A DNA stretch of 64,000 nt, from positions 62,001 through 126,000 of the forward strand of contig OX621172.1 in assembly GCA_951640195.1 (NCBI GenBank). Reading direction: 5' to 3'. The notes beneath the pieces are model-generated. The model did not search any database and was not told the DNA's origin. It saw only the letters and a program-made list of their open reading frames with translations. Shown here piece by piece: positions 44,097 to 55,965 of this stretch (position 1 is the first letter of the stretch; each line of letters begins with the position of its first letter). The translations under genes and the position numbers were made by a program. The stretch comes from Porpolomopsis calyptriformis. Lineage: Eukaryota; Basidiomycota; Agaricomycetes; Agaricales; Hygrophoraceae.

Positions 44097-46195
44097 ATGA
44101 CCTCCCCCAACGATACTGACACTAATACTCTGATGCGCGCGAAGTACTCCCTCCGCCCTGGTCGTGCTGTGCAACCTGGGGCACCGGATCTACCGAAACA
44201 ATGCAAATCGTCAGTTCAAGTTGCAAATGAAAAAGAAGCCAAGGTAAAGGCGAGGAAAACAAGAGCAGCCCAATGCGAAGCTGCTATCCTCGCTCTCACC
44301 AGCAAAGAAAATGAGATGCAAGACGAGGACGATGGGACTGACTTAAACGCTAATCACCCTCTGCCCAGCAAGACAAAAAAGGCGGTGTTGCCTCAATCTA
44401 GGCTCAAGCCGATCCTTCAACCATTGAATGGAGTCCCTCTGGTTTCCAACAGTGTCCAGGCTGACACAGATATGGGTAAGTTGGCATGTTCGATTGTAGA
44501 TGATTGTAGTACTCACCAATGCTTGTGCTGGTAGTTGATCTAGGCAAGACAGCAGCTCAGACTCAACTGAGCAATTCAGCAATCAGGTGGAATATGAAGA
44601 TCAGCACGAACGCTATCGATAAGAATGAGGAGAGGGAAGGTCATGTATCTGATGAAGCTCTGACTCAAAAGAGGAAGGCGCTTGCTAACAACGATGCCAG
44701 GTGAGTAATCCCTCACGTACCTCATGGTACATTCGAATCGCTTCCTCACTCATCACTTACACTGTGATGCTGTTTACCTGCAAGAAGGGGAATACCACCA
44801 AAATAGGTGGTCTACGAGCAAATTGGAAGCCGATGCCGGATCAACCCTCCCATTGTTTAGCATCTACCGTCTCCAGCACTGCAACTAACCCCCTCACCAA
44901 CAGGGGATCGGATCTAGTGAATGACAGTGACGGCGAGGATGATCAAGAACAATATGTGCACGAAGAAGAGAGTCAGGTTGGCCCAATGGCCAACACTATG
45001 AAGCCGAAATTTCCGGTATGTATTTCGCCATGCTACTTCCACTACTAATAAACAGCTATACTAGGTGAAGTCTCTTGCAAAGATCAATCCCACCTTGATC
45101 AAGACCGGAGGTATCGTTTCACACCCCCGCCACGTTCACGGCGATCAAGTCAAATGAGACGATATCACCATGAAGGACTTACCCGTTGTGCTCCGGGATG
45201 ACTTTGGTTCACTCTTCATCTCTCTCATACGCCAGGACCTGGGAAATGCGGGACCCTGGGAATCAGTCACCGACAGCAATATCCACGCGAATATATTGAT
45301 CGCATATGCGTCTATCCATGGTCAGCTTGACAACAATACCTGTTGGATCATGTCGAAGCTAGTAGGTAATTTTAAACTATATACATATATATGCTAACAG
45401 GTGATGAGGTTGATAACCGCGTCACAGATTGGCGGAACAAGATCGCGACCACAGCTCTCTCTCTCATTAGCAAGATGCTCGAAGACTTCCCTACCCTGGC
45501 TGATCGTGCTGAATATGTGAAGTGGTTGCTGGGTGAGAATGACAGGTTCCGCCCTTTCTACTATAAAGAGATCGAGGATGGGAAAACACCTATCATACGT
45601 CCTTATTTTCATTGAAATTGTATTGATTGTACTCATGCTATTCAGGGTATATTTCAATCGGATCTCATCGCCGCAACACTTGCTGCACATATCTCCATGA
45701 TATCCACCCTCCCACTCACGTTTCGTTCTTCTTATTGCCCCATCAGCGCTCTCGTTATTTCCCTCCAAGCAGTAAGTGAAATTTCTCAAGGTCAACTATC
45801 ACTGACTACTTCTTTGTCCATTAGATCTTGCGTGCACTCTTGGTCTGGAAGACTGGGCAGAAGGTGGTCCCGCATGGCCAAGCTGGATACTTCTCGAAGA
45901 CCAACTGGGGTGACCGAGTCGAAAGGATCGACGGACATGATACCCTCGTCAAGAAAGCATCTAACCTCGCCAGAGTTGTCTTGAAACTCAAGGACGTCCA
46001 GTGGAAGAAGATAATTGATGCCGCAACTGTGTATGCGAGGCAGAGGAAGATGGATGTCGCTGATGTGCACCCCATTATCGTAGACTCGGATTCTGACTTT
46101 GATCTTGAAGACAGTGATCTTGATGTTGACAACCAAAGTGTCAACATCTCTGGGAATGAGGAGGAGAGTGTGGGCACTCATTCTGACATGGATTA
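44097..46195 (+). pseudogene. Unrecognised multi-exon gene with an in-frame TGA, probably repeat-associated
   Basis: It starts MTSPNDTDTNTLMRAKYSLR and PGRAVQPGAPDLPKQCKSS, a basic start followed by a lysine-rich coiled segment (NEKEAKVKARKTRAAQCEAA). Later exons read VKSLAKINPTLIKTGGIVSH, DDITMKDLPVVLRDDFGSLF, LLGENDRFRPFYYKEIEDGK, GIFQSDLIAATLAAHISMIS and ALLVWKTGQKVVPHGQAGYF with SKTNWGDRVERIDGHDTL, then an acidic tail (VDSDSDFDLEDSDLDVDNQS) ending HSDMD. A TGA at 45155-45157 lies in the middle of an otherwise open exon (GDQVK-DDITM). I believe similar proteins are common in Agaricomycete repeats, but I know no function. The gene starts about 500 bp from Plavaka copy 1 in divergent orientation, so it may be cargo of the same element. 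Confidence 0.6.
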
Positions 46196-47549
46196 ATCGG
46201 TACGTTATCATCTCATTGATTAATTATCGAGACTCACGCTTAAATTGTTCCCTATCCACGTCATCTCATCCCCCACCGTCATGTAACCTTGCCAGCGTTT
46301 TTACGTGCACGCTGCTGCATTTTTCACAATCGCGGATGCAATCTCTCCGCTTTTTGTTGAACCTGTGTCCCTTCCTTTTGTGCACTTGCCCAGCCCCCCC
46401 ATCCTTTCGCTTCACCACCATTCCCCTTACTGTGCCCCTTCACCACTGGTGTGACTGATACCCTTTTTTGCACTGCCATCACTTTGGCTATTTGCTTCTC
46501 CATCTCTGTTTGATCTTGAAATTTCTATTACCAGAATAAATTTTTTTGCGCCATTCAATATGTGAAATAAGTGGAAAGAAAGGTGCTGAAACTGTTGAAA
46601 AGGTGTAAAAGGTTCGACACCTTTTAACACTTTTGGCATGCTTGGAGACCTTTCAAAAGCTGGAGAACCTTTTATAAGTACCAGGACTTAACTTGAAAAA
46701 GGTGAGATTGCTTATGCAACTTGAAGCACTTTTTAACGTCGTCAGCCTTTTCCCACTTACAAAAGGTCATAACACTTATCCACACTTTATCCACTTTTGG
46801 AGGTGTTTTAAAAGATAGATCTGCTTGCTCAACCAAAAAACAGTTTTCTGAGTAAGTGGACTGGTCTTATAAAAGGTGAATCTACTTTTCAGGTTTTACT
46901 CTTTTTACTGTTGTATGAGGGGGAAAAGGGCCCAAAAAAGGGCATGTGAATTTGCTGATGTAGTAGGGTAAACTTTAAGTGCATTCTGAATATCAGGCTC
47001 TCAGGGTCAAGTTCAATAAAAAATTAACAACAAATTTCATTAAATACAATGCGACATCAAAAAATAAGCAGCTAGTACAATAAAATGTGCATGAGTATGG
47101 TATCATCCAGCAGGGAGCTAGGATGTTGTCCTAGACTGGATTACTATGGACCAGAAAAAAAGTCAAGCGAAATTATTAGATTTCGCGGAGATCCTGCTTC
47201 AGGCATGGGTTAGCCCTAAAGAATAGACAGAGTTAGCAGAATCAAGAAAAGCTTACCATCAGAGAGATTGATGGCAAAAGTGGACTGTTGTGGGGGTAGG
47301 GGCTCTTCTGGGAGTAATTCAAGCAAAAAAAAAACAATTAAAATGAATATAAATGTACCTTCAAGGAACAAACGAGAGGGGGCCAAGTCCTATGGTACGG
47401 GTAGTAGCGGAGGAGGTGGGATGACCGATATGCGGGCAGGCGCAACGAGGATTCATGGAGAGCGGTGTAGGGGGGGGGGGCGTATATCTAGGTGTCCCTG
47501 TCTATAATGCGGGGGAAAAAAACCGCTGCCCCAAAGTCGTCTTGAATGG
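46196..47549. repeat. Repeat-rich noncoding stretch with many AAAAGGT/ACCTTTT motifs
   Basis: From about 46560 to 46900 the motif AAAAGGTG and its complement occur about eight times. One pair forms a hairpin at 46603-46630 (GTGTAAAAGG, loop, CCTTTTAACAC). Dense short inverted motifs of this kind are typical of the subterminal regions of DNA transposons. Further right is a run of nine or more G (about 47470) and no gene. Which element it belongs to is not clear. Confidence 0.5.
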
Positions 47550-47554
47550 GAGGC

Positions 47555-47865
47555 AGTGTTACTACCTTGTCACAGTACGTCCTTGTGACTGGTAAACACA
47601 TACGAGGTTGTTCACTGACGTGAGCATGGATGGGTGGTCGGCGCCAAGATGGTCCTCTCTACTAGCCAACACCTGCTTGAAGAGGGTCTCAGCCCTGTCG
47701 TATCATCCTTGTGAGTAGTAAATGCCTGCGAGGTCGTTCACCGACGTGAGGTGAGTGGTTGGCACCCAGATCCTGGCAGCCAGCTAATGCCTGCTTGTAG
47801 AGGGTCTCAGCCTTGTTGTATCATCCTTGTGACTGGCAAACGCCTGCAAAACTGCATACGAGAAA
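47555..47865 (-). pseudogene. Remnant of a kinesin-light-chain-type TPR array
   Basis: On the minus strand two to three tetratricopeptide units can be read: YNKAETLYKQALAGCQDLGA, then TSVNDLAGIYYSQG, a stop, YDRAETLFKQVLASREDHLG and ADHPSMLTSVNNLVCVYQSQ. These match TPR units of the kind found in fungal NB-ARC/TPR proteins. Both SQG-YDRAE and SQG-YNKAE carry TGA (plus-strand positions 47703-47705 and 47821-47823) where an Arg is usual (SQGRYDEAE-like). Frames shift between units. No nucleotide-binding domain is nearby, so only the TPR tail is left. Confidence 0.7.
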
Positions 47866-48281
47866 GGTGGTCGACCATCTGAGTCCTTCAAGTCTGCTTG
47901 AACGTCATCCTGAGCAAGCAGCAGCTTTACGATGCACTGAGATGTAGTTAAAACAATGCATATACAGTAGAAAAAAGATCATACATTGCAACATTCACAT
48001 GCTAATTCTTGTTGCCTAATGTTAATGGGTACCTCCACATACAATATGTCCTAACACGACCTTTGCGGCTGTCCAATTCCATCCAGTTGCGAAGTCCTCT
48101 GGATGTAATACATATGTGGGAATCCAGTAAGTGCAAGTGGCCTCAGGGTGATGGCTCAGGTGATTTATTCTATAAACCGTGAAGTTGAGGAGGTACACAT
48201 CCCAGAATAGGAGAAACTCACCAAAAGGCGTTTGCCCCAGTTGAGTAATTCATACGAGTGATGACTCTTAAATTCGAGCGC

Positions 48282-50345
48282 TCAAAAATAGAAAATAGAA
48301 AAATGCAGAGTACATACTTGACGAAGATTAAATGACCATGACGCGAAGTCTATGAAATTGTGGCCAATTGTGGATTGAAGCTGGCGGAACCGGACTGGCT
48401 TTTCAGGATCCATGAAAACCCAAGTTGGGGCACTGGTGTCCTTCGGACCGATGTAACGTCCAATGACTGCATCAGGGCTCATATGCGTCAACCATGGTGT
48501 CCATGGTACATTCATCTCAGTGGGCAGTATGGCCCTCAGGTGGAGCGCGTAGCTGACCATTCCGTTGTCCTAATGGCACAATGTGAATGCAGAGGGGACA
48601 TGTAAAGGGGGAGGTAGGCAGGCTTACTTTGATAACTTTTAACTTGGCAATGCAAAGAACTTCCCCAGGGTCAAGATTGCTTGCTTTCAGGATCCCATGT
48701 GTGTGCACGTCGTGATAGGCATCACAAGCGTTGGCACTGATCCACTTCTCTACAAAGTTCCTGCACTTAAGGACAGTCCGTTGGTACACCTCGCGGCACT
48801 GCATTTTAAGGAAGCCATTGTCTCGGAGGGCCATCGATAAACCGTAAAACACACCTATTGCAACCACATCCTGTTTTATACTGAAGTTTGTAGCCAATAG
48901 TGTAGCGTAGCTGGAGATCTATTCATTACTAGTTAATCAGCTGGCCTTCAAAGTTGTAGTCGAACTTTCACCATCGCTGAACATCTGGAGTGGAGTGTTC
49001 AATCATATTAGGCCATCGTGGGAATGATTGAATGTGACATACCAAGCTCTGGCCTATGGCATTGTATGTGTGGTGTGTAGCATTGCATGTGGCGTTGAAT
49101 GTAGTGTTGCATGTGTAGTGAGTGTAGCGTCATATGTAGTGATAAAGATGGCCAGCGATCTACCTTGCAAAATGTTATGTAACATTCTCAGGGCACACAG
49201 TTACCTCACAAGTATGATAATCCCAGCCCACCATGTCGATTGATGATCCACATTTTACACCATGTCTTGAGATACCAACAATCGTCATTAATTAAACGTC
49301 AAAGGAAATAGAGACCATGTGGCTATTCATCAACAAGACGAGAGCCTTCGCAGTCCCCACATTTAGGTCAAACTGTTCCAAAACCGATGACTGCCAAAAT
49401 GCTCTCCCTACATTGTGGTAGATATCCAGTAACGCGGCATAGTTTGAGGTGGTATCCCTCCCAATTGCTGACAAATGGTCTTTGATATCGGGTGAAAGGA
49501 CAGTCATTTCATTCTGCACTCATGTGTTGAACTCAAGAGTGGCCAGCCTTGTGGAAATCGCAGAGCCACCATCTACATCTGACAGCCCGAGCAAATATGT
49601 GCCCGCAGCATGTCCCCATGATGTCGGCGAAGTGCAGTGTAGAGTTGGAGATGGTGTAGGCATGGAGCCGGAATTGGAGTGAATTGAATCGCAACAATGG
49701 CTCACCTTGTTGGGAGTTAGAGGAGAATGGATTGAAGTTGGGGTAAGGTGGCGAGGGGTTCCAATGACGTTTGAAGATGAGGGGAACACATTGGTACTTA
49801 AATACCCACTGCGGATTGCACGACGAGTCCAATCAGTAGAAAACAGCGGCGCGATATTATTCAAGAATATGTCTTGTATATGACTGAGACCATGCGCGAT
49901 TTCGGGATTGGTCGAAAGGTTCTTGGAAATGAACATAATAATGTTTGGCTTCATGCTGAGCGGCGTGGGTTCGCCTGCCTTGGGGCGATGTTCGCCATGG
50001 ACATGAATGGTAATGCTTCCAACAGCACAGGTCTGATTGAGAGCCTCCACCTAGAAATTTTAGCGAATTCAGTGAATAATAGGTAAGGCATGAAGACACA
50101 AACCATGTCAGAGAACATCTGATAGGCCCATCCACACATTTCTCTTCTATCAGTGGATGTCGGTAGCCATTCTGAGTGAAATCCATCCACCTCGGCAGTC
50201 AAGCCTTGTTTATCACCAGAGCAACCGCATATAATCTTGGATATTTCAGATGCGGTAAATGCAGATCGTGAGAGAGGAATTGAGCACGAGTCAGCATGTC
50301 TTTGAAAGCAGTCACGCAGGGAATTTGGATGGAGGGCTGCCTATT
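48282..50345 (-). CDS. Unrecognised multi-exon protein, part 2 of a gene pair or one long gene
   Basis: Minus-strand exons read in order: NSLRDCFQRHADSCSIPLSR, SAFTASEISKIICGCSGDKQ, EVDGFHSEWLPTSTDRREMC and GWAYQMFSDM, then VEALNQTCAVGSITIHVHGE and LSTNPEIAHGLSHIQDIFLN. Next come DWTRRAIRSGYLSTNVFPSS, DIKDHLSAIGRDTTSNYAAL, FWQSSVLEQFDLNVGTAKAL and, after a poor stretch around 49000-49250, TNFSIKQDVVAIGVFYGLSM, QRTVLKCRNFVEKWISANAC and RAILPTEMNVPWTPWLTHMS. The exons are long and open, with plausible intron edges, so the gene may be live. I do not recognise any domain. Start is uncertain; it could be the continuation of the gene at 50570-51852. No zinc finger, polymerase or transposase motif is visible. 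Confidence 0.45.
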
Positions 50346-50468
50346 GCGAACGTCTTGCAGTGCACTCAGAGAGATTAGACATGGGTGAATTTGCTACAAA
50401 GTGGCAATCTAAATGGGAAGAATGAATTACATGCGCAGAGGAACAAATATATCCTGACAGGGGAGAAC

Positions 50469-50517
50469 ATGCTACATCCCAAATGCTACATCCCAATGCT
50501 ACATCCCGAATGCTACA
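50469..50517. repeat. Short tandem repeat ATGCTACATCCC
   Basis: Four near-exact units of 12 to 15 bp, differing in the spacer (AA, A or GA). It lies between two gene-like segments on the minus strand. Confidence 0.8.
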
Positions 50518-50569
50518 AGATTCAACATCAGTCAAAATTAAGGCGAGTATAGAGAGCCTAGACTTTCTT

Positions 50570-51852
50570 TAGGATACAATCATCATATGGCAACAAACGA
50601 GAACGTCTTCCGATGGCATCGGATGGCCAGAAAGTTAAGAGCGGATCCAGAGTCATCGTTGGACATGTCCAAGCAAGAGCATGCAGATGATAATGCAACC
50701 TAATATGGTCATTTTTCATTCATTCATGGCAATTGGTGGGTGCTGCAGTTTGCACAATTGCATGTACAATGTCTTTACTTGGCTGCCAGTTAATGTTGCG
50801 TCTGTCTTCCAGAGGTGTGGGCAGCTGCCGCAGCATATGCATCTGACTTGGCATTACATTTGTCAATGGTTCCAAGTCGGATAGCGCCAATATATAATGA
50901 CAATCCAGATTGACATTAAGTAAAGCATTTTGAGTGGACAGACTGTCTCCTCTGTTGAAGAACAGTCCAGTCATGAGCTCTTCTCTGCATGTGTTTGGAG
51001 AAATGCACAGCTGAGGTGTTGCAGAGATGTATTGCCCATAAATGTTGAAAATACTTTCTAGCTGCCAATCGAATGTCTTGTTGTGTAACGCCTTACCCGC
51101 CCTGCATGAAATATCAATGTCATCATTACCATTACATACTGAGATGAAGTTACTTGGAATGTGTTTGCCCTACAACTTCATCAATGAAGGCTTTATTGGC
51201 ATCATTCCGAGCAGTCTTGATCCAGTTGGCACTCCATGTGCCATTGAGTTGCATGCTGGAATGTTCAACACTTGAAGGAAGTGGCAGATAGTTGCGGAAG
51301 CCACAGGGGGACATCAAATCTGTTATCTTAATGTAGGAGATGGACATAATCTGAAGGGTTATCTGTTGCACAAGATCCTGTGCATTGAACTGAGTGTCCT
51401 ATCAAGAAAGAAGAGCCATGTCTCTCACCACAAGGCTGCCCTTCCATTTTTGTGAGCCATTGGCTGTTTGGGCAACTTCACTATTCATGAGTAGGCTTTC
51501 TTGTTCACACAACATTCCACGGTTGACGTCAGTTTCACTGGGGAACAAGCCAAACGACTGATGGTTTTGATCATATTAATCCTCCCACAGGTTGACAGCG
51601 ATGACCGGAAAAACTCACCAAGTCATGGTACATTGTCTCATCCAAATCCCCAGGGTTGAACTCTGAAAAAAGTGCAGTGGTGTCGAAGTTGTCTGGGGGT
51701 GATGTCATACTGCAGGGAAGGCTTGCTGAGAATGATTCAACAGCATCAAAGGTTGCGAACCACCCATCTAGTGATGGTAGGTTGGAATCTTCACTGGGCT
51801 CCAGCATTGTTGGGGTAAGTGAAGGAGGTATGGGGGGCTTAGACATCTGCAT
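50570..51852 (-). CDS. Unrecognised multi-exon protein, Ser/Pro-rich N-terminus
   Basis: It starts MQMSKPPIPPSLTPTMLEPS with an acidic, Ser-rich region (DGWFATFDAVESFSASLPCS). Later exons give SFGLFPSETDVNRGMLCEQE, VQQITLQIMSISYIKITDLM, GFRNYLPLPSSVEHSSMQLN, SANWIKTARNDANKAFIDEV and ELMTGLFFNRGDSLSTQNAL with VNLDCHYILALSDLEPL and PSQMHMLRQLPTPLEDRRNI. A further exon near 50650-50570 reads TMTLDPLLTFWPSDAIGRRS. Introns have normal GT-AG edges, except one gap of about 30 bp that is too short and may be a small rearrangement. Family unknown. It may be one gene with the segment to its left (48282-50345). Confidence 0.45.
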
Positions 51853-52449
51853 GAAATATCAATGGGCATCGGAAGCTAACGGCGACCATGCTGGGTCACC
51901 AGGGCATCAGACGACGGGACTATTCCATAAAGACGTTCTCTCATGAATGGTGTATGTTTGTTGTATTGGTCATACCCATGCAGTAGATATCTGTCAAGCG
52001 GTGATTTCTAATAGTGATCGTCATCGTACCTGCTTTAGCACCTGATCTTGAGTGTGACTTGTACGATTCTGAAATAACCATCAAAACTATTAATAACTGA
52101 TCGAAAACCAGTTATATACCCAATCAGAACCCACTCTGTTACTGTAGGTGCAGTGATTCTGGACTAGTTGGAGAATAGTTTTTACCAGTGGGATGAGGTT
52201 TCGCCTGCTGGGGAGCAGTGTTTATCATTAGTTCAATACTTGCTATGTGAGGGAGGCGCTATTTCATATATGATTTGAACCACACATTTACAAAGCAGCG
52301 GCTAAGTGGCAAGCAGCCGCACCTGGTGCTTTTTGCAACCTTTAGCTCAGATCAACAAAAAGTCCAATAGGTTCCTGTTCTCCAATGGAAGTAGCTTTGG
52401 CAATTGACCTGTAATTGATGTGAGAACTCTGGTGCATTACATCAGTGCA
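51853..52449. other. Intergenic region left of the DUF6532 gene
   Basis: No convincing exon. It contains the likely promoter of the gene starting at 51852 and the 3' end of the DUF6532 gene. Confidence 0.4.
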
Positions 52450-53811
52450 AACTTACAATCCATTCTCGGAGATCTCCTTCCTCAACTTTGTCAGTTGTGG
52501 ATCCAGCGTATCATGAGAATGCATAGCATTCAGGCTATTCATAAGTTCTTGGTAGATAGGCTTAAACATCTCTAAGTCGAAATCCTTGTTTGCCCAAGTA
52601 CCCTCAGTATATTCCAGGATTGCACAGAGAAGCTGAGATAATAGTAAGTGCGTATGTTTTAAAATTGGGAACATAATGTATGCACTGCAGCAGCCACAAG
52701 AGCCATAGTCGATAGGGGGATCTTCGGTGTAAAGTTGTGTGGTTTGCGGTGCCCAAGACTTGTCAGTGATCTGAAAAAGAAGCTGACAATACACTGGTGA
52801 ATGCAAGGGTGTGCAAAGTAGGTGGGCTTTCCCTATGCATGTGGCAAGTAATTAACCACATCGAAAGGGAAAGGGACTTCATACCTGATCGCCAGGGGGG
52901 CCATTGACCCACAAGCCATCCTTTCGGAGGGCCGCAACAAGTAACTTAACCTGTTCAGGATCGAGGTTTCCATCACCAGCAACAGCAGGGGACAGATATT
53001 TTGAAACAAAAGTCCTTGCCGTCGCTTTGATGGCCCCACAGAATGTTGATGCTTCTTTAGTAATCTGTGCAATGCAATCAGTCATTTGGTCACAGATGAG
53101 AGGATAGTGCAAACAATTCTGAGGACCACTGGTGTGCCCACAAGCACTGGAAATGGGTTATATGTTGAAGGAAATAATAGCAATTACGGAGCATACCAGA
53201 ACCTTGTTTGGCACACGCTTGACTCAAAGCTTCTTCAGCTAAGGCCGAAACCTCACGACTGGAAGGAAAGGCTTTGACGAGGCAGAGATGAATGATGAAA
53301 TGATCCTTTGCAGCTGCGAGGACTTTGTGTTCTGCGTTAGAGTAATAGCTAAGCTGGTGAGGATTCATCGACTTTTTTGAATAATGGGGAGGAGCAGGCT
53401 CAGCATCTGCATCTGATTCTGATTCCGATTCTGCTGGTGAAAAGGTAACAAGAAATGATAGTTTTAGAAAGTGCGAGATTCTGCTATGCATGATGCATGA
53501 AATCCTGCTTGAGATGATGGACGAGAATCCACTTGAGATGGTGCCCAATATGGTGTTTCCACCTGGTTGAAGGAAGTTGAATTGTTAGACCTTTTTCTTC
53601 CAGCACTGACAGATGCTTGGGTAGAGGAAGGGTAAGGAGCTGAGCGTGAAGTCAAGGCAGAAGACAATGATCTAATGTGTCTACCATTTTGACTTGTTCG
53701 CGGGGGGTGCATCCAGAGCTGCCAGGTTGCATGTGAGTTCAATATATCTTGCTGTGAACCGTGATCAGGGATGGCACTCCCATAAATGCTGTTAATCTGT
53801 ATAGATGTCAT
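52450..53811 (-). CDS. DUF6532-like protein, repeat-associated family
   Basis: DUF6532 is an Agaricomycete domain of unknown function often found in many copies near transposons. The N-terminal part is low-complexity and polar (MTSIQINSIYGSAIPDHGS, then SALTSRSAPYPSSTQAS). The core reads NAEHKVLAAAKDHFIIHLCL, VKAFPSSREVSALAEEAL, ICDQMTDCIAQITKEAS and FCGAIKATARTFVSKYLSPA, with DPEQVKLLVAALRKDGLW. After a Cys-rich exon comes LLLSQLLCAILEYTEGTWAN and FDLEMFKPIYQELMNSLNA, the usual C-terminal helix pair. Introns are short and the frame seems open. Extra open exons up to about 54367 (MYLSDCFLLMPNHRPGWLEM) may be its true 5' end. Family call rests on the spaced helix pattern and is from memory. 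Confidence 0.55.
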
Positions 53812-54822
53812 TGTAGAGCCTCTGCATAAGATGATATAGAATGTACAAAATGGTTTAATGGTTGATTTTGCTGCAGAAGATTTATGTCCTGAGTATCAGA
53901 GTGATTCAGGTCTGAGACGGTAGAGCAAATGTGGTAAGGAAGGGCAGACAAAGGGTTGTGCCCAAGAGAAGGTCACCATCAAGCAAAGGTAACAGCAGTG
54001 AGTTGCCATGCCAAGGCATTTCGTCAAGGAGAGTGTTCTCACTGTGTGCGAACACTAGAGAAGTGAAAAGTTGAATATAACATCATTGAGATGTTAGTGT
54101 TACATATGGACAGATAGACCGGGGCTATTGAGCATGTCAAGCAAAGATTCCAATGGTAAATCTACAAGAGAGTGTAGTTTTATTAGTCACATATCCAGCT
54201 ACAGGTTTACCTGGAAGTTCACCATCGAGCGAATTGCGCTGTTTCTGATCTGTCAACATAGTAAGACCAGAGTGAGGCTGAGGCACCAGATCATTGAGGG
54301 TATTCGGCATCTCTAGCCAACCAGGGCGGTGGTTGGGCATAAGCAAAAAACAGTCTGACAAATACACATTTGGCGTGTGGCAAGTGGCTGACTTTCCGTA
54401 AGGAATAAATTATGTTTATTGTCTAGGTGCATGCAGGGACACTGCAGTTTGCACTTTCAATACAGCCATGGGATCCATTGACTGTGCGGATGTTGTCGGT
54501 GTGCAGGAGGTTACTGGGTTTCCTGGTGGTGAACAGCGGTAGTTCGATATGCAGAGAAAGGTGTTCTGTGAGTAAGGAGAGCTCCGAGCAGACCTTGCTA
54601 TTTTTGTGGAGACACGTATAACAGTTGCCATCAGCAAGTCAACTGCTTGACCGCAGAAGTATGGGTATATTGGAAGGTATTCATATCATGATGTAGTACA
54701 AATCGCACTCTGTCGTATCACAAGACTTGCAGGTCTGATTCAATATTTTGTGAGTGTAAGCGTGTGAATGGGGCTGGCCAATTCATGATTCCGCACCTAT
54801 GGTTGTACAGTATCTTGGCAAC
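53812..54822. other. Region with weak minus-strand exons
   Basis: Short open stretches on the minus strand (MYLSDCFLLMPNHRPGWLEM near 54367 and DLPLESLLDMLNSPGLSVHM near 54170) could be 5' exons of the DUF6532-like gene. No motif recognised. Confidence 0.3.
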
Positions 54823-55161
54823 TCAACAGTTGAAGTCCTCTGGTAATGTTGAATGTTCAGTGTCACAAGGAGGCCCTGTATCTCCTGCTTCACTTCCATC
54901 TGCACTGCTCCCAGCGTCGTCTTCATCATTGCTAAGCAAGATTTCCGGGATACAAAGCCTATCCAAAGCACTATGAATTGCACTAATCTGGCGATGAGCA
55001 TCCCTCAGTCTGGTGGAAGCCAGTACTTCCTCCACTTGCAGCATCTCAGTAGCCTTCCTCACCTCCTTCAAGAGCTCATCTATATAGCTCGCATCAGTGT
55101 GGGCTGCCTCGCGGTTTGCACGGGCAAGAGCTAGCAGTTTGCGTGCGCAGAAACGCTTCAA
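54823..55161 (-). CDS. Small hypothetical protein with helical, charged segment
   Basis: Open frame with KLLALARANREAAHTDASYI, DELLKEVRKATEMLQVEEVL and RLRDAHRQISAIHSALDRL, a probable coiled coil, followed by an acidic tail (SNDEDDAGSSADGSEAGD). An upstream exon probably exists to the right of 55161, because the first Met lies next to a splice-like junction. No family recognised. Confidence 0.4.
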   Translation of the reverse strand: MKRFCARKLLALARANREAAHTDASYIDELLKEVRKATEMLQVEEVLASTRLRDAHRQISAIHSALDRLCIPEILLSNDEDDAGSSADGSEAGDTGPPCDTEHSTLPEDFNC

Positions 55162-55556
55162 GTGTTGGTGCTGATGCTGTAGACACTAAACAAAGGTGAA
55201 AACAAGACGATTGAATGGACATGTAAATATGGCTGCAACGCACTGTCGAATTCCCTCTAAATGATGTTGTCAGAAATTCCCTTCCAATGCTCTGGAAAAG
55301 TGCAACATAATCCAACACATCAGTTGAACATTTCTATATTGATACTGTAAGTGAGGAATGAGTATTTGTGCAGACATAACGAATGGCTGACCAGTGGGCT
55401 CCCTTGAGTACGTACAGGAAAGCACGACGTACATAGTTGTGAAGAGGAGAGCTGGAGGGAGACCATCAAGTACATTTGTCCCACGATGCACTTTGTTATG
55501 ATCATGATCATTGTTGTTGCTGTGATGTGTTTGCCATGTATACCCTCACTATTCAG

Positions 55557-55965
55557 GTCATCATCAAAACTCTCACCAGAAAGACTATCACCCTCAAGGT
55601 AGAGTCCTCTGATATCATCGATAATGTCAAAGCCAAGATTCAAGACAAGTATTGAATCATTATTACAGCGCTCACTTTGACTTCATCCTAGCATCCCTCC
55701 TGATCAGCAATGCCTTATTTTCACTGGGAAACAACTCGAGGATGGTCAGACATTATCTGACTACAACATTCAGAAGGCATCCACTCTCCATCTTATCCTC
55801 CATCTCCATGGCAGCATGCAAATCTTCGTCAAGACGTTGACTGGGAAGACCATCACTATCGATGTTGGACAGAAGGAGTCTACTCTCCATTTCATCCTCC
55901 ATCTTCGCGCCGGCATGCAAACTTTCATCAAGACGTTGACCACATCCTGTGATAAAGCTATGTAG
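55557..55965 (+). pseudogene. Polyubiquitin pseudogene with retained intron
   Basis: Three ubiquitin units can be read. Unit 1 lacks its first residues but continues [18 protein letters not shown], then [12 protein letters not shown], an intron of about 44 bp (GTATTGAATC to CATCCTAG) and [40 protein letters not shown]. Unit 2 starts [17 protein letters not shown] and then jumps to [12 protein letters not shown], with the middle of ubiquitin deleted. Unit 3 starts MQTFIKTLT and is cut off. The Gly-Gly ends have decayed to His-Gly-Ser and Arg-Ala-Gly, so nothing could be processed or conjugated. Presence of an intron shows a DNA-level copy, not a retrocopy. It lies between an unrecognised gene and Plavaka copy 2. 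Confidence 0.88.

Noticed and set aside
46603..46630. tRNA T-arm (GGTTCGACACC)
   Set aside because: The surrounding bases do not form an acceptor stem, D-arm or anticodon arm; the sequence is better explained as an AAAAGG/CCTTTT hairpin.
55320..55643. Minus-strand open frame as a gene
   Set aside because: It is the antisense of the polyubiquitin pseudogene, whose plus-strand reading is unmistakable.
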